Assembly: GCA_011046405.1 (NCBI GenBank) | Contig: DSAR01000156.1 | Location: 1 to 8,363, forward strand | Source: Chloroflexota bacterium | Lineage (GTDB): Bacteria > Chloroflexota > Anaerolineae > B4-G1 | Direction: 5' to 3' | Length of the DNA stretch: 8,363 nt | Shown here: positions 1 to 7,504 of the stretch, in pieces | How the letters are laid out: each line of letters begins with the position of its first letter | Position numbering within the stretch: the first letter of the stretch is position 1 | Notes under the pieces: generated by a model | The model's input: the letters and a program-made list of their open reading frames with translations, nothing else | The model's database searches: none | Told to the model about the DNA's origin: nothing | Translations under genes and position numbers: made by a program

Positions 1-1013
1 ATCTCGGTCGCCATCACCAGCAGTGAGACCAACCCGAATTCGAAGGAAAACATCACCAGGGCGACGTTGAGCATCGTGGGCAGCAGGCCAAATTGGGATA
101 GAAAGGGGAGCGCCGCGAGGCTGGCCGTCAGTCCGACGAGGCTAATCGATACGCTCCGCCGCTTGCCCAGGCGATCGGTGAACCCGGCCGCGCTGATTTC
201 CGCCAGCGCTTCGGACACGCCGATGACGGCCGAGGTTCCCCCCAAAACGCTGGGACTCAGGGCGAACGTTCCCTCGATCCAGGCACCATAGGCGATCAAG
301 AAAACCTCAATAGCCGCTGTAATCGATATGCTGGTCGCCAGCAACACGATCACCGGCCGGCGTCGCAAGAGGTCGCCCCAGGTTTTGAAGGTGGCGATGA
401 CGAGCGGGCGTTCAGACTTGGCGGCGGGGCGACGGACATCCATCGGCATCCCCACCCGGGTGAACACAATCCCCAGCAACCCTATCGTAGCGAGAACGTA
501 CCACGGCGCGCGCCAACCAAAACGCTCGATCAGGAAACCGGAGGCCGGAACGCCCACCAGCCAGGCGATCGACCACGAAAGTTCGACCACACCCACGGCC
601 TTTCCCCGGACCTGGTAAGGGACGGTGTCTCCTAGATAGGCGTGTAGGGCCGGGTCGTAGATTCCCTTTCCAATGCCGAAGAGTATGAAGGCGCCGGCAG
701 CGGCGATAAGCCCCTCGCTGGCGACCAACGACAGGCTGGCGATGACGAGTAAGAGAAGCGCGACCTCCATGACGCGGCGGCGACCGTAACGATCGGCCAA
801 GGGGCCGAGGAAGGGGGCGCTCATATACCCGATCAGGCGTAAGGTGACCAGCCCACCGGCCGCCGCCAGGGAGACGCCCAAACCGCGGGCAATGCTGGGA
901 AGAAACGGGTAAATGATGCGAAAGGGTGTGTTGACCGTTGTCCGAATCAATACGAAGAGCAGCATACGCACGCCGGTCTCGGTGTGCGCGGGGGGAACGT
1001 GGCGGCGGTTCAT
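1..1013 (-). CDS. MFS family transporter, C-terminus beyond window edge
   Basis: This is an integral-membrane secondary transporter of the major facilitator superfamily; its substrate cannot be read from the sequence. I translated the minus strand by hand from ATG at 1013 to the window edge: 337 residues with no stop. About ten hydrophobic segments are visible, so roughly the last two of the usual twelve helices are missing. The loop after helix 2 carries the MFS signature motif A (GPLADRYGRRR, residues 70-80). A second, degenerate copy lies in the C-terminal half (GFTDRLGKRRS, about residues 277-287), as expected from the internal duplication of the fold. The start lies 9 bp after the stop of the upstream transporter gene, with no good Shine-Dalgarno of its own. 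This suggests one operon with translational coupling. The family call is firm. Whether it exports drugs or sugars or imports a metabolite is unknown. Confidence 0.9.
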   Translation of the reverse strand, partial: MNRRHVPPAHTETGVRMLLFVLIRTTVNTPFRIIYPFLPSIARGLGVSLAAAGGLVTLRLIGYMSAPFLGPLADRYGRRRVMEVALLLLVIASLSLVASEGLIAAAGAFILFGIGKGIYDPALHAYLGDTVPYQVRGKAVGVVELSWSIAWLVGVPASGFLIERFGWRAPWYVLATIGLLGIVFTRVGMPMDVRRPAAKSERPLVIATFKTWGDLLRRRPVIVLLATSISITAAIEVFLIAYGAWIEGTFALSPSVLGGTSAVIGVSEALAEISAAGFTDRLGKRRSVSISLVGLTASLAALPFLSQFGLLPTMLNVALVMFSFEFGLVSLLVMATE

Positions 1014-1022
1014 ATGCCCGTT

Positions 1023-2420
1023 TTATCTAGGGGAGACGCAGCGACAGCAGGCCTGGCTCTCTTGCCGCCTCATGTCTTGTATTTTGGATCGGCTGCGTCG
1101 CCATAACCAGGCGGTTTGCCCCAACATGCCGATTCCGAAAGCGGCCAATCCCACGTACAGCCCGGTGATGTTTCCCCACAGGACACCCCCTAGCAAGATG
1201 CCGCCCGCAATCAACAGGAAGATGGCCATAGCCTCGGAGATAGCCCGCGTGCGCCGGTTGTGAACCAGGATGCCTTGATACCAACTCATCAGCACGTTGA
1301 GCCCGGGAATGGGCAGGGCGACCCACAGGCTGGCGCTGGCGATGATGGATAGGTGTGGTGGCAAGGCCGAAATCTGTTCGAACCAGAAAGCGCCCAGGGG
1401 CGTTGCCGCGATGACCAGCAGCAAAAGGGATGTCGAGAGCGACAGCCCAATGGCGAAGCGGCGTAGTTTAGATACGGCCTTCGGCTTTTCCAGCAGCGCG
1501 ATCACGACTTCGTTGTAGGCGTAGCCCAGGCTGCGAAATAAAAAGATGAATCCGGAGACGACCGACCATGCGGCGAGGGATTCGATGGCGGCGGGCATAC
1601 GGCTGAGCGCTGCGCTGATGAGCGGCTGAATCAGCATATTCAACAGCGACGTCATCGCCAGAGGGGTGTAGAAGGCCAGGAAGATGGGGAGCGTTAGCGG
1701 CTCGTCGGTGGGCGGCGCTTCCTTGAGCTGGTCGCGCAGCACCGGGCGCACCCGCAACCCGGCGTAGACCGCCTCGCTGACGACGCCGGTGGCGATGGCG
1801 CTGGTCGCGACGATAATGCCCGGGATCGGGCCGCTGGGTATAGACAGGGCGCCGATCTCGACCAGGTAGCCGAAACCCAGCACCAGCCCGTCAGCGCTCA
1901 AGCGAATCACCGTCCCGACGCTGACGGCGCGCGAGTGACCAAAACGGATCAGCACGCCCTGGTTGAAACGCCGGTAGGCGATAGCCCACGTCCAGGGGGT
2001 CATGATCATCAGGCCGATGCGGGCCGGCTGGACGATCTCGGCCGGCGCGCCGATGACGTCGACGACGACGATGTCGTAGAGGGGCGTGAAGGCGATGAGG
2101 ACGTGGATGACCGTCAGAATCGCGCCAGCGCTCATCATGAAGCGACGTAATTTGACGAACGAGTCCCAATCTTTGCTCAGCGCGGTCGAGGCCGAGAGCA
2201 ACATGATGATCGGCGCCTCGATGATAAGCGAGAGGGCGATGACGACGCCACCCCAGGCCGCCAGGTGAATCTCTGGATTGGCCATCCGTGCGACGACGGC
2301 GTTCATCATCGGGCCTTCGGCGGCCATGAAGAGCCAGCTCATCGCCAGCGGCCACCACGATTGGACGATGTGTCCCATCGAGACGGAGGTGGGGGGATTG
2401 TTGTTTTCGGTTTTCTTCAC
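1023..2420 (-). CDS. MOP-superfamily (MATE/ANKH-like) membrane transporter
   Basis: This is a polytopic membrane protein of 465 residues with about twelve hydrophobic segments and a short basic, cysteine-containing tail (ending CCRCVSPR). I infer membership of the MOP (MATE/flippase) superfamily, with most resemblance to the ANKH (progressive ankylosis) branch. The order of landmarks recalls ANKH: an IHVLIAFTPLYDIVV segment after helix 3, a PWTWAIAYRRFNQGVLIR segment in helix 4, an FYTPLAMTSLLNMLIQPLI helix opening the second half, and LPIPGLNVLMSWYQGILV near helix 10. ANKH proteins are linked to export of pyrophosphate, ATP or citrate; whether this bacterial protein does so is unknown. The start is GTG at 2420, preceded by GAGGT at 2427-2431 with 6-nt spacing. 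A promoter lies about 70 bp upstream. It is first in the operon with the MFS gene. The alternative is a generic MATE or polysaccharide flippase. Confidence 0.75.
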   Translation of the reverse strand: MKKTENNNPPTSVSMGHIVQSWWPLAMSWLFMAAEGPMMNAVVARMANPEIHLAAWGGVVIALSLIIEAPIIMLLSASTALSKDWDSFVKLRRFMMSAGAILTVIHVLIAFTPLYDIVVVDVIGAPAEIVQPARIGLMIMTPWTWAIAYRRFNQGVLIRFGHSRAVSVGTVIRLSADGLVLGFGYLVEIGALSIPSGPIPGIIVATSAIATGVVSEAVYAGLRVRPVLRDQLKEAPPTDEPLTLPIFLAFYTPLAMTSLLNMLIQPLISAALSRMPAAIESLAAWSVVSGFIFLFRSLGYAYNEVVIALLEKPKAVSKLRRFAIGLSLSTSLLLLVIAATPLGAFWFEQISALPPHLSIIASASLWVALPIPGLNVLMSWYQGILVHNRRTRAISEAMAIFLLIAGGILLGGVLWGNITGLYVGLAAFGIGMLGQTAWLWRRSRSKIQDMRRQESQACCRCVSPR

Positions 2421-2426
2421 GCAATT

Positions 2427-2431
2427 ACCTC
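2427..2431 (-). promoter_or_regulatory. Ribosome binding site of the ANKH-like gene
   Basis: On the minus strand GAGGT sits 6 nt before the GTG at 2420. It supports GTG as the start, since no ATG lies nearby in frame. Confidence 0.6.
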
Positions 2432-2489
2432 GGTTTTTGTCTATGTAGTTGGAGGAAAGAACGCGGATTTGCAGGATGTCGCAAGGCCC

Positions 2490-2518
2490 AGTATAACATG
2501 GGGATGTCAGGATACCAA
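2490..2518 (-). promoter_or_regulatory. Promoter for the leftward transporter operon
   Basis: On the minus strand there is an extended -10, TGTTATACT (2490-2498). It is preceded, with a 17-bp spacer, by TTGGTA (2513-2518), which matches the -35 consensus at four of six bases. Transcription would start near 2483, giving a leader of about 60 nt before the GTG start. This is read by eye only. Confidence 0.55.
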
Positions 2519-2535
2519 ATATTCGCGGCGAAGTG

Positions 2536-2544
2536 TGTTATAAT
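2536..2544 (+). promoter_or_regulatory. Extended -10 promoter for the epimerase gene
   Basis: TGTTATAAT matches the extended -10 (TGn plus TATAAT) perfectly. No strong -35 is visible upstream, which extended -10 promoters can tolerate. The start would be near 2551, leaving a leader of about 44 nt before ATG 2595. It is divergent from the transporter-operon promoter. The two share the 2499-2535 interval, and the TACCAA at 2513-2518 lies about 20 bp from this -10. Confidence 0.6.
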
Positions 2545-2583
2545 GGCCATGTGCTTGGTTTAAGTATCATTCCAGTTTCAATG

Positions 2584-2590
2584 AGGAGGT
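2584..2590 (+). promoter_or_regulatory. Shine-Dalgarno of the epimerase gene
   Basis: AGGAGGT is a near-perfect anti-16S match. Its spacing selects ATG 2595 rather than TTG 2592 as the start. Confidence 0.8.
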
Positions 2591-2594
2591 TTTG

Positions 2595-3521
2595 ATGCGT
2601 TTTCTCGTGACCGGTGGAGCGGGGTTTCTCGGTGCGGCGTTGGCCAATCGACTGGCACAGGACGAGCACCAGGTGCGCGTCATCGACGATCTGAGTGCCG
2701 GCGACCCTGATCGCCTGGACGGGCGGGTGCTCTTCACCCGGGGCGACGTGGCCAATCGCCCCAAGTTGTGGACGCTGCTCCAGGACGTGGATTGCGTCTA
2801 TCACCTGGCGGCGCGGGTGTTGGTCAGCGAGTCGATTCTCTACCCCCGCCAGTATAACGAGGTCAACGTCGGCGGCACGGTCAGCGTGATGGAGGCGATG
2901 CGGGACGCTGGGGTGCGCCGGGTGGTGCTGACATCCTCCGGTGCGGTCTACGGGGAGCAGCCCTGCCAGCCGGTGCGCGAGGATCAGCCGCCCAATCCCC
3001 AATCTCCTTACGCCGTCAGCAAATTGGCGGCCGAGTATTACGTCCGCACCATTGGGGCGCTGTGGGGCATCGAGACGGTCATCCTGCGGATCTTCAATGC
3101 CTACGGTCCCAGCCAGACTTTGCCCCCTTCGCATCCGCCCGTCGTGCCGCGTTTCCTGAAGCAAGCGCTGAGTGGAGGCTCGTTGGTAATTTTTGGGAGT
3201 GGGGGGCAGACCCGCGATTTCGTCTACGTGGACGACGTGGTGGAGGCATTGCTTGCGTCTGCCACCGCCGCTGACGTGGACCGGCGGGTGATCAACGTGG
3301 GCAGCGGCCGCGAGACCAGCGTGAACGCGCTGGCGGCGCTGGTGGCCGAGGTCACGGGAAAGAAGGTGAATCTCCTGCACAGCCCGGCCGAGAGCGGCGG
3401 TGTCTCACGCCTGTGCGCTGATCTTGAGACGGCGCGCCAGTTGTTGGATTACGAACCGGGCGTCGAACTGGGCCAGGGACTGCGCTGGACGATGGCCCGC
3501 GATCCTCGTTTTAGGACGTGA
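2595..3521 (+). CDS. NAD-dependent epimerase/dehydratase (extended SDR, GalE-like)
   Basis: This is a 308-residue soluble enzyme of the extended short-chain dehydrogenase family, the group of UDP-glucose 4-epimerases and nucleotide-sugar dehydratases. The N-terminal Rossmann glycine motif is TGGAGFLG (residues 6-13), with Asp31-Asp32 at the end of strand 2 where the NAD ribose is bound. The catalytic triad is visible as Ser114 in TSSGAVYG, and Tyr139 and Lys143 in SPYAVSK. The FNAYGP and GQTRDFVYVDDVV motifs are typical of the sugar-nucleotide-binding half. Length and motif spacing fit a full-length enzyme. I chose ATG at 2595 over the adjacent TTG at 2592 because AGGAGG at 2584-2589 is 5 nt from the ATG but only 2 nt from the TTG. 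The neighbours are not a cell-wall or capsule cluster, so the exact sugar substrate stays open. Confidence 0.93.
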   Translation: MRFLVTGGAGFLGAALANRLAQDEHQVRVIDDLSAGDPDRLDGRVLFTRGDVANRPKLWTLLQDVDCVYHLAARVLVSESILYPRQYNEVNVGGTVSVMEAMRDAGVRRVVLTSSGAVYGEQPCQPVREDQPPNPQSPYAVSKLAAEYYVRTIGALWGIETVILRIFNAYGPSQTLPPSHPPVVPRFLKQALSGGSLVIFGSGGQTRDFVYVDDVVEALLASATAADVDRRVINVGSGRETSVNALAALVAEVTGKKVNLLHSPAESGGVSRLCADLETARQLLDYEPGVELGQGLRWTMARDPRFRT

Positions 3522-3555
3522 AGGGGGATGTCAGACACAATGGGGGGCAGGCAAA

Positions 3556-4158
3556 GTGACGCGTGAAAACAGCTGCCTGGGCCGGGACTTCTTCGCCCGC
3601 GATACGCTGGTCGTATGCCGTGATTTGCTGGGCCAGCGCCTGGTGCGCCTGCTGTATGGCAAGCGCCTGGTGGGGCGCATCGTCGAGGTGGAGGCCTACG
3701 TGGGCGAGGATGACCTATCCTCGCACGCCCGCCCTGGTCGCACGGAACGAAACGCGCCGATGTACGGCCCGCCCGGTCACGCTTACGTCTACCTGATCTA
3801 TGGGATGTACCATTGCTTCAACGTGGTCACCGAGCGGGTGGGCTACCCGGCCGCGATCCTTATCCGCGCCCTGGAACCGCTGGCCGGGGTCGAGACGATG
3901 CGCGAATTGCGCGGCGGACGACCGGACCTGCCGTTGACCAGCGGGCCGGCGCGACTGTGCCAGGCCCTGGCCATCGACCGGTGTTTCGACGGAGCCGACC
4001 TATGCGCGCCCGATGCCGCGCTCTTCTTGACGCGGGGCGCGCCGGTGCCCGACGAGGCCGTCGCCGCCGGTCCCCGCGTCAACGTCCGGGGCGACGAGCG
4101 GGCGGTGAAGATCCCCTGGCGTTTCTACGTCCGGGGCAACCGCTACATTTCGCGATGA
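3556..4158 (+). CDS. 3-methyladenine DNA glycosylase, AAG/MPG family
   Basis: This base-excision-repair enzyme flips out and cleaves alkylated or deaminated purines (3-methyladenine, 7-methylguanine, hypoxanthine), leaving an abasic site. From GTG 3556 it has 200 residues, the usual bacterial length. Aligned by eye to human AAG, the active site is intact. Glu46 and Tyr48 in VEAYVG correspond to Glu125 and Tyr127, His57 to His136, Tyr79 and Asn89 in the YVYLIYGMYHCFN block to Tyr159 and Asn169, and Arg104 in ILIRALEP to Arg182. The open frame extends upstream to 3400, but that part overlaps the epimerase gene and reads as its shadow (arginine- and tryptophan-rich). Family homology begins about residue 8. 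The GTG has only a weak G-rich Shine-Dalgarno. It lies 34 bp after the epimerase stop with no terminator between, so the two are probably co-transcribed. Confidence 0.95.
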   Translation: MTRENSCLGRDFFARDTLVVCRDLLGQRLVRLLYGKRLVGRIVEVEAYVGEDDLSSHARPGRTERNAPMYGPPGHAYVYLIYGMYHCFNVVTERVGYPAAILIRALEPLAGVETMRELRGGRPDLPLTSGPARLCQALAIDRCFDGADLCAPDAALFLTRGAPVPDEAVAAGPRVNVRGDERAVKIPWRFYVRGNRYISR

Positions 4159-4162
4159 GTCA

Positions 4163-4245
4163 CTACCCAGATTGCTAACTACTCAGCCTGCTGCCCCCAT
4201 GCTTCGGCACAGCAAAGGGCTGGTCTGAGTAGTAGCTACCCAGAT
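4163..4245. repeat. Four CTACYCAG motifs and a 10-bp direct repeat framing the hairpin
   Basis: CTACCCAGAT occurs at 4163-4172 and again at 4236-4245. Between them CTACTCAG occurs at 4179-4186 and inverted at 4226-4233. The outer direct repeats therefore bracket the hairpin. The right copy provides the last two codons and the stop codon of the regulator gene on the minus strand. The arrangement could mark insertion of a small element or be a family of intergenic repeats; one copy cannot tell. Confidence 0.6.
4174..4236. repeat. Long hairpin with UUCG tetraloop at the convergent gene junction
   Basis: Perfect 9-bp arms ACTACTCAG (4178-4186) and CTGAGTAGT (4225-4233) extend by three more pairs, GCT (4174-4176) with AGC (4234-4236), past a bulged A. 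Inside, TGCTG (4189-4193) pairs with CAGCA (4210-4214), and TGC (4200-4202) with GCA (4207-4209) around TTCG, a classic C(UUCG)G loop on the plus strand. It sits between the glycosylase stop and the regulator stop, and its right arm touches the latter. Neither strand has a following T-tract, so it is not a textbook intrinsic terminator. It may still act as a bidirectional stop or as a 3-prime end stabiliser. Confidence 0.7.
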
Positions 4246-7200
4246 CGTCCAGCGGGGCGGATAGACTCGATTTCCGCCAGGGTCTCGGCGATGACGTCAT
4301 CCAGAGATCGTGCTACGTCCCCCAGTGGGGCGAAATTCATTTTGCTCCTCAGCTCCTGGGCCTTTTGCTGGATCGCCCGTTCGCTGGCCGGGTGCGCTTG
4401 AACCACATCGAGCAGCAGGGAGGTCCGCTCTGCCTCTCCCTGCTCGGTGAAGAAACGGGCCAGATTGAACAGGATATTCAACAACATCGGCAGCGCCTGA
4501 ATGTCGGCGGCGGTCCTCAACGCCTCGGCGTAGCAGGATTGGGCGCGAGGATAGTCGCCCAACGCGCATGCGATCTCGCCCAGGTTGTTCAAACTGATGA
4601 TGATAGCCCGCCGATCACGCGTTTTGCGTCCGATGGACAGCGCGGCTCGGTAGAAAGACCGGGCGTCCTGGTACGCCTTCAGGGTAAACGCGATTTCACC
4701 CAAATTGCTGAGGGCGACCGCTTGCCCATTCAAATCGCCAATCTCGCGGCAAATCTTCAGGCTCTCCTCGTAATATGGGCGGGCCTCCTCGTATTTCTCC
4801 AATAAGTGGAGCACCGTACCCAGGTTATTCAACGCAACTGCCAGGGTAAACCCGCCTTCCAGGTCTCGGCTTAAGGTCACACACTTTTCGAAAACGGCCC
4901 GCGCCTCCGCATAATCCCCCTGGTGGCAGATCACGTCTCCCAGGCCGCTTAGCAGAGACAGCGTCACCCGAATATGGTGACCCGGCCGGCTCAGGGATAG
5001 CCCCTCTTCGTAAAAGGCTTTCGCCCGCTCGATCTCGCCGCGGCGAGCATTGATCAACCCCAACCAATACAGGGAACGAACCTCTCCCCAGGCGTCGTCG
5101 ATCCGCCGGGATAACGCGAGGCATCGCTGGGCGATCTGTTCCGCCGGCGCATATTGCCCTTGCTTGCGCAGCACATCCGCGAGATAGACCAGGCAGGAGA
5201 CCTCTTCTTCCACGTTTCCCAGGCGTTGGAACGTCGCCAGGCTATCTTCCAGAGCAGCCTGCGCCTGTTGGTAGCGGCCCAATCGCAGGTCAAAGATGGC
5301 TCGACGGGCGATCAACCGGGCGAACGTCGTTCCCCGTTCAGCATCAACCGGCCAAACGTCAATCGCCTGGGCCAGGATGTCATACCCCTCCCGGAACCGG
5401 CACCGGGCGACGTGGAAATGATGCAGGCCTTCCAGGCATTGCTCGACCATCTCTACGTCCCCTTGAGAGACAGCGACGAATAAGGCCTGGCGGCTATTCT
5501 CCAAGTCCCGGCCGATCTCCATAAGCGCTTGTTTCCACGCGCCCTCGACGGCCTCTCCATCTTGCAAACATCTTCCCTGTGTTTCGAGAAAGGCGGCAAA
5601 GTGCCGGGCGCTCGCCAAGCGCACCATCTCGTACGTCTGGGGATCCTGACGCAGTTTCTCGATTGCATACTGGCGCAACATCTCGTGTATATCGTAGCGA
5701 TTGGGGCCGCCGCGGCGGATGAGGGCCTTGTCCAGCAGCGCCAACAGGCCCTCTGGCGTCGCGCCGGCGACCTTGGCCGCGGCCTCCGATCCAAATCCGC
5801 CCCGGAAAATGGACAGGCGAGACAAAAGGCCGCGTTCCTCCCGGTCGAGCAACTGCCAGGAATGCTCGAAGGTGGCCCGGATGTTGCGGTGGCGCGGCGG
5901 CGCGTCTCGCATCCGGCTGGTCAGGATCTCCAGGCTGCCCTCGATCTCGCGCGCGAGTTCGCGTGCGATCTGTTGGCAGGTGTGCACCGTCACCCAGGCC
6001 GCGGCCAGTTCAATGGCCAGGGGCATTCCCTCGACCAGTTGGCAGATGCGGGCCATTGCTGCTCGATTCTGTTCCGAGAGCGCGAAGGTCCGGTCGACCC
6101 GGCACGCGCACTGCTCGAATAGGTCAGCGGCATCGCAAGCTTCGATCTCGATCGCATTTGCCGACGAGCGGGTCAATCCCTCGACTTCGTATACCCATTC
6201 CTCCCGTAGATTCAGTTTCTCGCGGGAGGCGACGAGCAGCACAAGGTCCGGTGCCTGGTGCAGCAGGTCCGCGAGCAGCGGGCCGCCGTCGACCAGGTGC
6301 TCGAAATTGTCCAGCACGAGCAGCAACTCCTTTTCTTTCAGGTAGTTGAACAGCCGTTGGTCGAGCGATTGAGCGTCTCCCGAGGAAATTTGCAAACCGT
6401 CGGCAATCGCCGGGAAGATGTGAGCGGGGCTTGTGACGTTCAACAGCGACGCGAAGGCAACGCCGTCTCGGAAAACGCCGACTTGATCCTCGCCAACCTG
6501 GAGCGCCAGCCGGGTCTTTCCAATCCCGCCTGGCCCAAAGATGGTCACCAGGCGGCAACCTTCATTCGCCAACATCTCGGCGATCTCGTCCAGTTCCCGT
6601 GCGCGACCCACGAAAGGGGTCGCCGCGCGGGGCAGCGTCGTTCTCGCAGCCGCCTCGACGGGGCGCTCCTCGCGAATGGCTGCGTAGAGCGCCTGCGTCT
6701 CCGCCACCGGTTCGACGTTCAACTCGGCTGCCAGGGTCTGGCGACAGGTCTCGTACTGGGCCAGGGCCGCGCTGCGCTGCCCACCCGCAGCGAAGATGCG
6801 CATCAACTGGCGGTGCGCTTCCTCGCGCCATGGTTCGAACGTTACCTGGCGCTGGGCGTAACGTCGCGCCGCTTCGTGCTCGCCCCGGCGTTCGTGATAG
6901 TTGGTCAACACAATCAGCGCCTCGACCACCTCGCGCCGCAACCACTCCCGCTGGAGCACGGCCCACTCCTCGAATACGGCGCTATCGCTCAGGAAAAACT
7001 GGTCGAGGAAATGGGATCGATAAAGGTCGGCCATTTCTCGCAAGCGTCGCAGGCAGGGTAAGCATCCCCCCAGGCGGCGATGCTGATGGTTCCGGCAGGC
7101 TTCGACCAACGATTGAAAGGCCGCGACGTCCAGGCAGTGCTCGCTGGCGGCGTTGAATTGAATCGTCTGGCGGGTGACCAGCAGAAAGGGCTGCCCGTTC

Positions 7201-7445
7201 TCTTTGTCGGAACCGGCGATGGCCTGACGCAGATGGGAGAGGGCCTGGCGCAGGCTCTGCCGGGCATTATCCTGGGGCTGATCGGGCCACAGAAGCCCCG
7301 CCAGCGCATCCCGCCGGTGGGCGCGCTCTTTTTCGACAGCCAGATAGGCCAGCAACGCCCCCGCCTTGTCGGTGGGAAAGCTCACCGGTTGATCATCCAC
7401 GCTCACCTGGAAATGGCCCAGCAAGGCAATCGACAATTGGCTCAT
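4236..7445 (-). CDS. AfsR/SARP-like regulator: winged helix, BTAD, STAND ATPase, TPR
   Basis: This is a 1069-residue cytoplasmic signal-integrating transcription regulator. Domains in order: an OmpR-type winged-helix DNA-binding domain (about residues 4-98), a bacterial transcriptional activator domain (about 104-258), a STAND/NB-ARC ATPase (about 275-480) and a helical region then TPR repeats (about 700-1000). Walker A is GPGGIGKT (304-311) and Walker B is LLLVLD (374-379). An ASR sensor (406-408) and GMPLAIEL (473-480) follow. At least three consecutive 40-residue TPR units begin LNNLG or LSNLG. The BTAD contains an unusual C-x2-H-x-H-x5-C-x2-C motif (117-131). The start is ATG 7445, with AGGAGGG at 7455-7461; the in-frame TTG at 7454 is too close to that site. 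Known relatives use ATP binding and TPR sensing to control activation. Its target genes and ligand are unknown; a tandem repeat upstream suggests autoregulation. Confidence 0.92.
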   Translation of the reverse strand: MSQLSIALLGHFQVSVDDQPVSFPTDKAGALLAYLAVEKERAHRRDALAGLLWPDQPQDNARQSLRQALSHLRQAIAGSDKENGQPFLLVTRQTIQFNAASEHCLDVAAFQSLVEACRNHQHRRLGGCLPCLRRLREMADLYRSHFLDQFFLSDSAVFEEWAVLQREWLRREVVEALIVLTNYHERRGEHEAARRYAQRQVTFEPWREEAHRQLMRIFAAGGQRSAALAQYETCRQTLAAELNVEPVAETQALYAAIREERPVEAAARTTLPRAATPFVGRARELDEIAEMLANEGCRLVTIFGPGGIGKTRLALQVGEDQVGVFRDGVAFASLLNVTSPAHIFPAIADGLQISSGDAQSLDQRLFNYLKEKELLLVLDNFEHLVDGGPLLADLLHQAPDLVLLVASREKLNLREEWVYEVEGLTRSSANAIEIEACDAADLFEQCACRVDRTFALSEQNRAAMARICQLVEGMPLAIELAAAWVTVHTCQQIARELAREIEGSLEILTSRMRDAPPRHRNIRATFEHSWQLLDREERGLLSRLSIFRGGFGSEAAAKVAGATPEGLLALLDKALIRRGGPNRYDIHEMLRQYAIEKLRQDPQTYEMVRLASARHFAAFLETQGRCLQDGEAVEGAWKQALMEIGRDLENSRQALFVAVSQGDVEMVEQCLEGLHHFHVARCRFREGYDILAQAIDVWPVDAERGTTFARLIARRAIFDLRLGRYQQAQAALEDSLATFQRLGNVEEEVSCLVYLADVLRKQGQYAPAEQIAQRCLALSRRIDDAWGEVRSLYWLGLINARRGEIERAKAFYEEGLSLSRPGHHIRVTLSLLSGLGDVICHQGDYAEARAVFEKCVTLSRDLEGGFTLAVALNNLGTVLHLLEKYEEARPYYEESLKICREIGDLNGQAVALSNLGEIAFTLKAYQDARSFYRAALSIGRKTRDRRAIIISLNNLGEIACALGDYPRAQSCYAEALRTAADIQALPMLLNILFNLARFFTEQGEAERTSLLLDVVQAHPASERAIQQKAQELRSKMNFAPLGDVARSLDDVIAETLAEIESIRPAGRSG

Positions 7446-7454
7446 CGCCAGCAA

Positions 7455-7461
7455 CCCTCCT
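7455..7461 (-). promoter_or_regulatory. Shine-Dalgarno of the regulator gene
   Basis: AGGAGGG on the minus strand lies 9 nt before ATG 7445 and directly abuts the upstream in-frame TTG at 7454. The spacing therefore decides for the ATG. Confidence 0.7.
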
Positions 7462-7468
7462 CGCTCAC

Positions 7469-7496
7469 ATTATAACATCACTAAAGCTTGAAACAA
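7469..7496 (-). promoter_or_regulatory. Promoter of the regulator gene
   Basis: On the minus strand there is a perfect extended -10, TGTTATAAT (7469-7477), with TTGTTT (7491-7496) as a weak -35 at 16 bp. The predicted start near 7462 gives a very short leader of about 17 nt, almost all of it the ribosome binding site. It uses the same TGTTATA core as the two divergent promoters near 2500. Confidence 0.6.
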
Positions 7497-7504
7497 AGCG
7501 CCTG

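Noticed and set aside
2538..3380. 280-residue open frame on the minus strand opposite the epimerase
   Set aside because: It is a shadow of a GC-rich gene: its product is rich in His, Arg and Gln with no domain-like pattern, while the plus frame has a full set of SDR motifs.
3400..3555. N-terminal extension of the DNA glycosylase frame into the epimerase gene
   Set aside because: These 52 codons overlap the epimerase in another frame and show no AAG similarity. The family-typical length and homology begin at GTG 3556.
4174..4236. Standard rho-independent terminator
   Set aside because: The hairpin is strong but no T-run follows on either strand, so it is recorded as a structured repeat only.
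6258..7061. 267-residue plus-strand frame opposite the regulator, and similar antisense frames at 5529-6122, 5701-6345 and 1891-2424
   Set aside because: All lie antisense to frames with clear domains, have low-complexity composition and lack ribosome binding sites.
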